Source: Plantago major
Taxonomy: Eukaryota; Streptophyta; Magnoliopsida; Lamiales; Plantaginaceae
Length of the DNA: 64,000 nt
Assembly: GCA_026545765.1 (NCBI GenBank)
Contig: CM048842.1
Coordinates: 22,966,667 to 23,030,666 of the forward strand
Reading direction: 5' to 3'
Part shown: piece by piece, positions 33,801-43,815 of the stretch
Layout: every line of letters starts with the position of its first letter
How positions within the stretch are numbered: position 1 is the first letter of the stretch
Notes under the pieces: model-generated
Database searches by the model: none
What the model saw: the letters and a program-made list of their open reading frames with translations, nothing else
What the model was told of the DNA's origin: nothing
Position numbers and translations under genes: made by a program

Positions 33801-34202
33801 GCTAGATTAACTCACCATGAGACATTCTTCAGTTGTGGCAGATGCCCAGTCAGCAACATAAAGATTTCCTTTCCGCCTAGCAACCAAGACTGTCTGCTTT
33901 GACTAATTGTCAATTACTTTGCATAGTTTTGACTTGATCTTTACAGTGTACCCTTTGTCTACCAATTGACTCATGCTTAGGAGATTATATTTCAATCCCT
34001 TTACATGTAGTACTTCAGAGATTGTAAGAGCTCCAAACTTCAGATTTCTAAAACCTATGGTTGGATTTTCATCTCCTCCAACAAATCTAATAATTGGTCC
34101 TTTATCGTATTTTCTGTAGTTAATCAGATTTGCTTTGTCTCTTGTCATGTGCTTCCCACATCCACTATCAAAATGCCACTTCGGGTTCTTCCTCAGAGTG
34201 TT
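30858..34202 (-). pseudogene. pol: pol of element A
   Basis: Minus strand. Protease with WHFDSGCGKHMTRD near 34170; GAG-pre-integrase RMSHLNFKTLNKLAKKELV at 33767; integrase with DLFESSVTSYAGKKYGLVV and RTPQQNGVAERKNRT (the conserved Glu before RKNRT completes the D,D,E set) to about 33000; a variable linker; reverse transcriptase from 32528 with [19 protein letters not shown] and [10 protein letters not shown]; RNase H ending at 30858 with GLMELPKELKSSNL. The stretch 30858-31997 is open over 379 codons. Broken at a few places. Confidence 0.9.
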
Positions 34203-34231
34203 CTGCACAAGACAGGAAACATGGAGTTAGG
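34203..34231 (-). other. gag-pol junction of A: stop in a splice-site-like context
   Basis: CCTAACTCCATG followed by TTTCCTGTCTTGTGCAG on the minus strand. The gag stop TAA is inside CTAAC. The layout is the same as in D and C. Confidence 0.45.
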
Positions 34232-35387
34232 ATCTCATTCCAACAATGGAACCTTCTGGACTAAAGAATCTCCCTGTAGGAATCCATTTCTGAATGAACT
34301 TCCTTGGGGTATTCTTTTGTCTTGTTGGAACATAAGGAGGAATTAAATGATTAGTGTCATTATCATCTAAAGCTATTTTCCTTCTTGGTGTGTTCCTTCG
34401 TGCTGCTTTCAGATACCTGTCAGATTGTTGAGTCTGCTTTTCAACTTAGCTTTCCTTGCCAGACTTCTTCTAGCCTTGGCATTCAGAGTGGTCATAACCT
34501 TTTCTTTCCTCCACTTCTGATGATTGCTATGCACAATCCTGGCTTTCATCCATCGTTCTTGCACTTGTTTATACTCACAAGCGAGTTGTTTCCCGATGGT
34601 TTCATAGCCAATGCCATTTCGAGCACCTGGTGCTGTCTGAGTTCTCTTCTCAGCAGCTTTGCTAGTCTCTGGAACGTCTTTCTTTCTAGAAAACGTGATG
34701 TTGGAAAATTTGCCTGCTTCTGCAATTTTTCCTTTCTGAGAGACATAGCACTGTGGGTGATTACACTTATCAGTGTTATGTTTCTTTACAGAAATATTCC
34801 CAACAGTTTTCTTTTGGACTTGTTTTTCCTACAAAGGTTTGGTCGCGACTGCCTTTCCTTTGTCATCATCCTTAGCTTTCTGACCAATGCTGTAGGTTAT
34901 TTGAGACCCATTTTGATGAGCACTAACAAACGTTATTCTTTCGTCACTCTTATTCAGAGTAGTAGAGCTATTTGTTTGTGTGTCCAGCCCAAGTCTTCCC
35001 TTTTCTAAAGGGTCTCTTAAATAAGAGTGCACTTCAGTAAGAGTGTAACTAGCTTTGGCATAGGATTGAAAAGATAGTTCTTTCTTCTTGAGTTCCTCAT
35101 TTTCAGAAAGAAGATCTTTATTTTCCTTTTGGAGTATATCCATTGCCTTTATGTGTAACTTCTCCGTCTCAGATATCTGTGCTTTGAGAAAAGCATTTTC
35201 AGCATCCTTTTTCTCAGATATCTTGAGTAATTGTGAATTTGCCCTCTCAAGAGAATTCTTTTCTTCTTCAAAAATGTCGGCTCTAGCTCGGACCATTTGA
35301 AATTCTCTTTTGTAAAGATCAAGTTCTCTTCTGAGATATTCTAAATCTCTGATTTCTTCTTCATCACTCTCATAATTTATGAATTGA
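34227..35387 (-). pseudogene. gag: gag of A, C-terminal part
   Basis: Carries the long coiled-coil tail after the zinc knuckle: YESDEEEIRDLEYLRRELDLY near 35370, heptad-rich Lys/Glu sequence to about 35080, and a basic ending. Element C sits between this part and the N-terminal part at 51477-52821. Confidence 0.8.
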
Positions 35388-35392
35388 GAAAT

Positions 35393-37091
35393 TGTTGGTC
35401 CAGATAACGGCAAAGTAAAAGACTAGAGGGGGGGGGGGGGGGGTGAATAGTCTTTTAAAACTTTTGTCGATAACAAATATTTCTCAGATATCTGAATGGA
35501 TATCTGATACTTAGAATCAGAGTGCGGAAGACTTAATAAAGATAAGTGTAGAAACAATTAATAAGTGTGTGTGTGTTGCTGATGTATAAATACAGAAATG
35601 TAAATGACACAGCAAGTATAGTGGTATCTGGAGGTGGCGTAATCCTCCAACTAATCCACTTCGGTCTATCAGAGACCTAGAATTCACTAGAACAGATAAT
35701 TGAGATAACCTTACAAAAATCCTATTCTAAGATTCTGAACAATTGGTTCCCAACCAAATGTTCCCCCTGAGTTGTTCCCTAGCTTCTTCAGCCAAGTACT
35801 TCCTATAGTCAGAAACCTTTGAGTTGTTCCCTAGCTTCCCAAGCTAAGTACTTCCTATACTCAAAAACTTTGGAGTTATTCCTTAGTTTCCCAAATCAAG
35901 TACTTCCTATACTCCGGTAACCTTGGAGTTATTCCCCATTTTTCAAACTAAGTACTTCCTTTACTCACGCGGTTTCGTGTTGGTTTCATTTGAGTTGTCG
36001 ATGAGCGTCTTAATAACTTTTCGCTTATTCAGATAGCTCTGTGAACTAAGTTACTTAATACACTTTACAACAGTATGGTATCTAGTTCGATTTCTTGACC
36101 CAGTCTTATGATATCTGCTCAAGAGAATCTCAGATAGTTGATCTTTTGATTCAACTCCTTCACAGATAGCTTTGCTTGTTTAGGATCAGGACACTTAGAA
36201 CTTCAGTGTTTACTCAAGATCACAAGCTTTAGTCGCAACAGAAAGCTTTGATAATAAGTAAGTTGCAATGAGAGAGTAGAATGTTCAGAGTTCTATGTTT
36301 CAGCATATGCAATTGTGTGTCGTGTGTATCTCTCAAGCTGTCTAAGTGTTGATATTTATAGATGGATTTGAGTGCCGTTTGAATAGTATCCGTTAGGCTC
36401 AAATTCAAACTATCGATATCTGTGTGTATAGTACTGTAGCAGGTTTTGTCTTCTTCTCAGAAGTTGCCGTTGCTTTTTCTTAGACATCTCTGTCCGTGCA
36501 TTAAATGCATTGTACTATACTTTTTGTCCTGTAGTGTCAACGGAACTATGCATTGTATCAGAGACTAGACTTGTTGTCTGATTCTTTGCACATCCTTGTC
36601 TTCATTCTTCAGATACCACTTGTATTGATTGAAACAACTTTGTTTGCAATATATGTTTCTCTTTCAGAAACGTGGTTAATGCTCAAGGTATCTGAGAATA
36701 GATATCTGTGGACACTTTCCTTGTTTTCAGATATGCATCTCATTTCTCAGATATCTCTTGTGACACAGTTTGTTTGAAACTGCGTCACAAGATATCTGGC
36801 TAAGATATCTGAATAACAGATTCAGTAATCTTGTGCAGTTTTCTTCAAATCTTCAAAAGTTGTTGAGCTTTCTGCTTGGATGTCTTCTTCTTGGTCTTTT
36901 CTTCATAAAATAAAAATTACATTTTGAGACCTAACATCCTATACAAGATTAGCTAGACTATCATACTTAGTGGGTTTCCTCTTTTACAATGTTCAAGTGA
37001 ACTAAGAGTACTAATCACCTTTCTGAGACTAAGATAAGTCATCATGTTGCTGAACAAAATCTAAACAGATATTCTAACAAAATATCTAACA
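35393..37091 (-). repeat. 3' LTR of element C
   Basis: 1699 bp, TG...CA ends, with a G run at about 35427-35443, the ATTACGCCA stem-loop at 35630-35648 and a four-unit hairpin array at 35766-35968. It is about 66 bp longer than its 5' partner, mainly through one extra array unit. Confidence 0.93.
35766..35968 (-). repeat. Tandem hairpin array, four units, C 3' LTR
   Basis: Four units of about 60 bp with AAGTACTT plus an inverted pair. Stem words include AGCTTGGGAAGCT and, in looser form, GATTTGGGAAACT. The 5' LTR of the same element has three units. Confidence 0.75.
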
Positions 37092-37105
37092 AATTTCCCC
37101 CATTT
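37092..37105 (-). other. Polypurine tract of element C
   Basis: AATGGGGGAAATTT on the minus strand, touching the LTR. The next 370 bp (37106-37477) is 3' untranslated sequence like that of A, without a gene. Confidence 0.85.
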
Positions 37106-40100
37106 TGATCAGTCAATGATGACTATCTTCCCTATTACAAATCTGGATGAGGAAACAATCCACCACTTAATCATTTCTTGAGATCTTTCAAATCATATAA
37201 TTAAGTGCAGAAAGTAGACATCAACCAAATCACAAGGTGTGATCTTTGCTGACAAGTTATCTTTTATAAAATACTATCTGAGAGTAAGTTCTTCAGATAA
37301 GTCGCAACTTGAGATTACAGATAACTTTAATACAGAATACAGTTGAGCTCAGTCAGCAAAAATACAAAAACTACATAGTAAATTAGGACAATAGGAGTAA
37401 CCAAGCTCCAAGTAAACATCCTAAAGAAATAGTCTTCAAGTCTTCAATCTTCAAGTCTTCAACAAAATTTCTATGGATCAGTCTGCAAATTTCCTATCTC
37501 CAAACCTTTTGATGTCATCAGAATAATCATAGAGAAGAGTTCTGACAAGCATCTCTGTGTCTCTGGCAAATCCACAGACTTCTTTGTAGGTTTTGGTAGG
37601 ATTTTTCTTGGCAAAATGCTTGACCCATAGGTACTTTCCCCACTTCCAGGCATGCTCTATTCTGATATCTGAAAGCTTGAAGTATCCATAGATAATCTTC
37701 AGATATCTGATGTCACCCTTGTATTGATCTTCTGTCAGATAGAACGACTCATAGAGTTCCACAGCAAGTCTTGGTCTTGTGCCTGTTCCTGTGATATTCA
37801 GAATTTTGTGCACATCATCTGGCTTTCCATATGGACAATCATCAGAGAGGTCCTTCTTCATGGCTTCAGTTCTCTTGACAACTTCAAAATCCAACCATGC
37901 TTTGATGTGATTGGTGTTGATCAAGGTAGGTTTATTCTTTCTCCATGCCATAAGCTGTTTGAGGATTGGTTCTGGAAATCTTGAATTTACCAATAGATGC
38001 TTAAGTTCGTAATCCAATAGCCATTTTTCTGATTGATGCACCTGTAGACAGAGGAATCATTGTCGTACTTCACATACTCAATTTTGGCTTCTTCTGGCCT
38101 GAGTGGAAGTTGACTTTGTCTTTGTTCAGCTCTCAGTCTGTTCCTTTTCTGTCTTGAATTCTCTTTGGGGTTGTTGCTTGAAGAACTACCACCCTGGATA
38201 GACTTGGTATTTCCAGAGGGTGTTTTAGCTGCTAGGGGCTTTGCAGCTATGGGCTCAGTTAGGCTTTCAAGTTTCCTTTTTCTGTGAAGAGGAGCTTCAT
38301 CTTCATCAGTCTCTTCATCATCTTCATCAAGATCAATTCTTGTGAGATCTTTGCGACCTTCTTCATTGCCTCGATTTGATTTGACCTTCTTCTTCTTCTT
38401 CAGAAGATTCATCAATCCCTCTAACTTGTCTTCTCCTTGGAGCCTTGGTACTCCTTGGAGGTTTCTGTGCCATGGCCCTTGTTACCATTTTGGTTCCTTG
38501 GAGGTCTCTGGAAACAGCTTGGCTTGAGGAGGATTCATAGATTCTGAGTGGTGGCTGGGAAGTTTTTCTTCTTCCTTTCTGAGCAGCACCAGCTCCAGAT
38601 TTTTTCTTGTTTTCATCTCCTTCTTCCCATTCCCCCTGACTTTGAGGTCCAGATTTGTACTTTCTTTCCCCCTTAGTCATTGTTGGCTGACTCAGTCTCA
38701 TAAAGGAATCTGAGAGAGAGTCAAAATGCCCTTGTAAATAGTTGTAGGCAGTGACCAACTTCTGAAGTTTGGCTTTGAGCTCCTGATTTTGTTTGATAAG
38801 TCCATTGTCCTTATCAGTGAGCTCTGCCAATGGGCCTAGGATGGCATCTGCTTTTCCAGCAGTGTAACTTGCCTCTTGAAAAGCTTTTTCAGCTAAAGAC
38901 ACATCATCGTCCCTTGTCATTCCCAGATCTTTCTGAGCAATGATCATGCTAGTTGTTCTCTGAGTGATGAGCTCAGTGAACTTTCTCATTTCAGAGGGGA
39001 CTGAGGCAATTACTTCCTTGTTTTGTGAAGACATCTCCTTATTCAGAGTAGCTAGTACTTGGTACCTGCTCATGTACTCTTGAGAGTGGACGTTTGGCAG
39101 TTTGTTGAAGATTGTAGGAGCAATCAACTTTCTTTTTAAGTGAGAAACCGCTAGATGTTCATGGCGGTGTCCTGCCAAAGTCTTGTCTTCTTCATCATCT
39201 GAGGGATTAGCCCAGTGATCTTCATCCTCTTGGACATTTTCATCAATCGTATCAAGTCCAGCAACCATCTCAGAGATTGGTTTCTTTCCTTTCTGGGAGG
39301 AGGATGGTACTTCTTTCGAAGATGATGCAGCCTTAGCATCATGCTTGACTTCAGATACTTCTTCAGTATCGAGTTCTTTGGCGATCTCGTGCACAGCATC
39401 CCGTAGCTCGTTAACCGCAGAGTAAGCATTCATTTCTTTGAGTATTGATCTTCTAGTTGATCAAGCCTTTCTCTGGATTGAGCTATTTGATCTTCCAGTT
39501 GAAGATGGAGCTGTTGTTCTTCTTCCAACAGTTGTCTGAGTTGAGCACTTCTGGTCTGAGTGTTTAATATTTTCTGATTGGTTTCTTCAGAAAGCTCAAC
39601 TACTTGTTCGTGTTGGTGAGAAGATGGATGAGTAGATTTTTGAGGTGATGAAGACGGAGATTTCTGTGAAGTCTTCTCAGTTTGCTTTTCAGCAGCTGAG
39701 GCATTGTTTCTCTGTGAAATTCCTCCGGTCCCTGGTGCAGGAGCATCATCTTCATCCTTTTTGTCATTATCATCCTTTTGGTGATGATCAGTGGGAGGTT
39801 CATCAATGAAATTTTCATTCATTTCTTCCTCCTCATCATCTTCAGATACAAGATTGATCACTTCTGGGATAGTGATCTTCTGCCCATTAACTTCTTCTTG
39901 TTCAGAAGGTATGAATTGCATAGTGCAGGCGTAATCGGCTTGAATGCCATCTGTAATCTTGTCTGATCATCTGCCTGTTCAAAGGCATGTATCAAACTAT
40001 GCGCCACTTCTCTGGAAAAGTCCTTGTGTAGTAGAGTCGCAACTGTATGTTGTTCTGTAGCGAACATTGCTTGGACATATGTTTCCAGGTCAAGAGCTCG

Positions 40101-40271
40101 TGCCCGTCTGGTTGGTTGATCAGTTATTCTCAATATTTCAGAGAGATCAGAGCACCTTAACTTCTGCCATTTCTTGAAGCATTGAATGTGCTTTGGCAAA
40201 GTGTGAGCTTTGAAAAAGTGAAGTAGGTCCCTTGTTTCTTCAATGGGAACCTGCTTTGCATCTGTTTGAGC

Positions 40272-40349
40272 CTGAAAGAAAGAGTTTTGAGTGAGTTTCA
40301 AAACTTTGGTAGATATCTGAGTAAAAGTGTAGTTTAGTTTCTGAGTTAC
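40272..40349 (-). other. Intron in env-like gene of C (site 5)
   Basis: 78 bp, GTAACTCAG to TCTTTCTTTCAG on the minus strand, between exons ending CATACTCAG and starting GCTCAAACAG. Phase 0. Its length is a multiple of three and it contains no stop, so a retained form stays open. A and D lack it exactly at this site. Confidence 0.8.
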
Positions 40350-40466
40350 CTGAGTATGAACATCAGGCTCAGATACTTGTTCTACTGGGACAATTGGTGT
40401 CTCAGATATCTTGTGGTGAGGTAGAGACTTGGAAGTCTGGTCCTCATCAACCTTTCTTTCTTGAAC

Positions 40467-40552
40467 CTGAGAGTTAACATTATCACAATACATAGGAATT
40501 TTTATCAAGAAGAACTTTAAGTGACAAGTCAGATATCTGAGAGGTCAATTAC
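40467..40552 (-). other. Intron in env-like gene of C (site 4)
   Basis: 86 bp, GTAATTGACC to GTTAACTCTCAG on the minus strand, between exons ending CCATGGAG and starting GTTCAAG. Phase 0. Absent in A (junction 11873/11872) and D (17841/17840). Confidence 0.8.
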
Positions 40553-40702
40553 CTCCATGGGAGGCTCAGATACTTGTCTCTCAGAGACTTGTGCAGTCTC
40601 TGGAATCTTTTCTTGTGATGAAACCCTTGATGCCTCATCAATTTCCATAGGTGCAGGGGATGTCGCAACTTTGTCCCCTTGCACTTCTACTTCTGATTGA
40701 GC

Positions 40703-40786
40703 CTGTAAGTAGATAGTATTGAATAATTTAGAAGAAGTTTTAAGATAACCCAGGCTGAAGAGTACTTATCACTGATTTTCATATAC
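40703..40786 (-). other. Intron in env-like gene of C (site 3)
   Basis: 84 bp, GTATATGAAAATCAG to CTATCTACTTACAG on the minus strand. Phase 0. A homologue is kept in D (17986-18062); absent in A (12026/12025). Confidence 0.8.
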
Positions 40787-40888
40787 CTTCAAGTTTGAAA
40801 GCTCAGTGATGTGTGCTTCAGAAACCTTGTTGGTTTCTGGGTTTGTCTTTGGCATTTCTGCCTTATCTTCTTCCATCTCAGTTGGAGC

Positions 40889-40964
40889 CTGTTAGAAACA
40901 TTTATCATTAATGATCATGCAAACATTTTTACTGAAAAGTTAGTTCTCTTTAAGAATCATTTAC
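40889..40964 (-). other. Intron in env-like gene of C (site 2)
   Basis: 76 bp, GTAAATGATTC to TGTTTCTAACAG on the minus strand, with exons ending GTGCCACAG and starting GCTCCAACTG. Phase 0. Absent in A (12137/12136) and D (18171/18170). Confidence 0.82.
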
Positions 40965-41073
40965 CTGTGGCACAGGCTCAGATTTCTCAAGAGTTGTGGT
41001 TGAAGGAACCTCTTTTTCAGTATCTGAGGTAAGCTTTTCAGCTTCCTCTTGTTCTTCCGTTTCTAACTCAGCC

Positions 41074-41155
41074 TGTAACAAAGAGATTCTTATAAGGTAA
41101 CAAGATTTATAAGTATAAATTTTTTCACAAGGTAAGAGTTAAACTAGTCATTTAC
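41074..41155 (-). other. Intron in env-like gene of C (site 1)
   Basis: 82 bp, GTAAATGACTAG to CTTTGTTACAG on the minus strand, with exons ending CTGCTCGG and starting GCTGAGTTAG. A homologue is kept in D (18276-18354); absent in A (12245/12244). Confidence 0.8.
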
Positions 41156-43041
41156 CCGAGCAGTTTCAGGCTGATTGGTCTCTGGAACTTGTGACCTTTC
41201 TATACATTGGTCGTCTTGTCCCAGTTCAGTTTCTTTGTTTGAAGTTTCTGGTACTTCACACCTTCCCTGAGTATGCAACTCAGTTGCCTCCCCTGGTTGA
41301 TCATTCTGAGTAGATGTCTCAGTTTGATCCCTCTCATTGAGTTGGGGAACCTGCTCAATTACAGGATTTTCTTCAAAGATATCGTATTCTTTGGTATTTC
41401 AAAATGGAGTTCATATACCATTTCATCAACCACTTGTGGCTGTTGTGGTTGTTGTGTTTGTGGTTGTTGTGGTTGTCTGGAAGCAGAAGATTGATCAGTC
41501 GAATGTTCTTCCAGATTCTTAGATGTGGCATTTCCATCAGCATCTGCCAATACTAAGATACCACTCATCAGGGCTTTGTGAAGTTGTGCAAGAGAGTCAT
41601 TCCCTGATGATGTGTTTGCACCAACAACCTTTGCTATAGGTTCAGCAACCTGTGGTGTAAGTTTTTCTTCAGATATCTTATCACCAGTTACTTGTTCAGT
41701 AACCTTAGCCCTCTTTGATTTTTCTAGGACTTGAGAGATGACTAGTTCATCATCTTCATCGTCAGAGCTCTCATCGATTGGGAACTGATTGGTCCATTAT
41801 TCCTGCAGTTTCTGCAGATGGGGCTTGGTGTTTTTCACCACTTTTGGCAGCATTCATGAGTTCATCAGCAAGGCTTTCTGCATTAGTCGCAACATTTCTG
41901 AAAGCACTTTCTCTTGCTGAGTCTACTTGTTCAGTAGGTGATAACTCTTTTGCAGCATTAATGAGTTCATCTGCCATGTTTGTAGATATCTGAGAATTGA
42001 CAACCTCTTTGGGTGTGTCTTCTGATTTGCCAGCAGACTTCTTTCTTGAAGTTCTGGGCTTCTTGGTCGCAACCTTTTCTTCAGATATCTTTTCAGATTT
42101 TCTCTTCTTAGGACCTTTCTGAGACCCAATAACCTTTTTCATCAGATTTGTATACTCATACTTGTAGAGTAAGTTACTGTTGGCTATTTCAGCCGTCTCT
42201 CTAAGCTCAATGCCAAGCTTTTCCAGCAAGTAGCATATCTTCAGACCATATCCTACTGTGGCCTTTGGCTCAGCTAGTCCTTTAACAATCTTAGGCTCGA
42301 AGCCTTGAATCTTCTTCACAAATTTCATGAAGGCGTACTTTCCCGATTGAAAGGGTTTTCCTTTTGTCTTGTTGATTCAAAGAAGAACATCATGATCCAT
42401 CGTTCTTGGCTTATCCGTCAAGACCTCCTTGTAGACCATCAAAGCATCTGTGAAGAATGCAAGCCAAGACATCCTGTGAACTAACAGATGTCCGGTTCTG
42501 GATGTCGACAAGTTTGAACTCAGTGGTGTATCTGATTTCAAGATCACACACATCATCGTAAAGTTCTTTAACACCTTCAAGGAGTTCCTCATCCTTGGTG
42601 TTTATTTCAAAATCCTTTCCAAGATTTTGAACCTCAAACAACTTCTGACGAAAGTTGTTAAGTCCGTATGATTTCCTTTCCTTGATCGAGGTTTTGATAG
42701 ACACTATTTCAAAGCCTTCGGATACACAGGAAATAATCCTGGAGTTGTTGTAAAATTCCAACACATCAAGTGATGAAATTCCACTAGGGCGAGCAGATAC
42801 AAAGCCCTTGATTTGTGCCTTTTCAAGCATGTCAAGAATTAGCTTTCTGTCGGCTTGGTTCTCTATTCCAGCTGTGAGGTATTCCTCAACCATGGCACCA
42901 CCCCAAATCATTTTGTGACTTGAAGTCCAATGGTCAGGGTTGAAAGCTCCTACCAGTCGATTGTTAACAATAACCAACTCTGGTGCTTGCTTTTCAGCAG
43001 CATCAGGAGGATTTCTGTGTAGAAGTGTTCTTGGAGGCCAT

Positions 43042-43815
43042 CTCTTTATATAGTAAGAATTTGAAGCTTGTGTTTGAAAGAGATTCGATTGAGTGATTCT
43101 TTTTAGAAAAACTTAATCAAGATTTGCAGAGATTTTAGAGAAGTTGCAGAGGATTAGGAGAAGGTTTTTGCTGTTTTGAAGTAAGTTGAAATTTCGGATT
43201 AGGCAAAAGTGATTTCATTTGCCAAAATCCTATATATATAGCAAGTGAATCTCAACAGACAAATACATACAAATTGATTTTGTGTGTACGTATCTGTGAT
43301 TTGCAACCCGGCATGATCAAAAGTAGTTTCGGCATTAAATGCTTAGTGGGCCATGTCTGAATTTCAACAGTCCACTATTTACTGTGAATTAATTTCTGAC
43401 GTTCAGATCAAGTGCTTGAATTCATCAAGGGTCACCATTGCTTCTCCAGCAATGATCACAATCAACAAATGTAATTGTGCCCATTTAATGAATTTTGGCT
43501 AATAGCTATCTGAATCACAATTCTGTTGGAGCAAGGACACTGTTCGCATCTGAATTTGTCTTATACTTAGGATTTTTCCAAGTTTTTCATCAAAATAGAA
43601 ATAGTGCGAGATTCAAGAGAGTAGTTGACTGCAGATAGTTATACTATTCTCTTTTGTGTTCCCTGTTCATAGAATGATTCAGATATCTGAGTTCCCGTCT
43701 CAGAGATCTTAAGCTATCTTTTTGCTCTTTAGCCTTTTTGACTCGGGTTCCTGCCCGATACCTCTTCTCTTTTCTCTGGATACCCGTTCTGATACCTCTT
43801 CTCTTTTCTCGGATA
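43042..43815 (-). other. pol-env spacer of C
   Basis: No gene. Four hairpin units at about 43680-43830 (stems such as TCCGG...CCGA, CGGG...CCCG and CTGAG...CTCAG around ACGGG-type loops), then an AT-rich stretch and a TATA run at 43231-43240 that lies 190 bp before the env-like start. Confidence 0.68.
43231..43240 (-). promoter_or_regulatory. TATA run upstream of env-like gene, C
   Basis: TATATATATA followed by GGATTTTGGCAAATG in the sense direction; same spacing to the gene start as in A. Confidence 0.45.

Larger units (their letters stand above)
37478..43041 (-). pseudogene. env-like gene of C, intron-containing
   Basis: Starts at 43041 (MASKNTST). N-terminal domain at 42977-42130 with NPDHWTSSHKMIWGGAMVEEY and SSLDVLEFYNNS; a basic NLS-like region (GPKKRKSEK, KKPRTSRKKSAGK); a Gln/Pro-rich stretch near 41440-41480; repeated Ser/Glu/Pro modules split by five short introns (40272-41155); the HTLPKHIQCFKKWQ and RARALDLETYVQAMF block; coiled coils (39433-38363); and a C-terminal domain ending DYSDDIKRFGDRKFAD at 37478. 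No signal peptide, fusion peptide or transmembrane helix is apparent, so 'env-like' describes only its position after pol. Broken at several places. Confidence 0.8.

Noticed and set aside
34203-34231. A short intron of about 50 bp at the gag-pol junction with donor GTTCCATTG
   Set aside because: It is too short for a plant intron and the donor is weak and not shared by all copies; only the acceptor-like side is reported.
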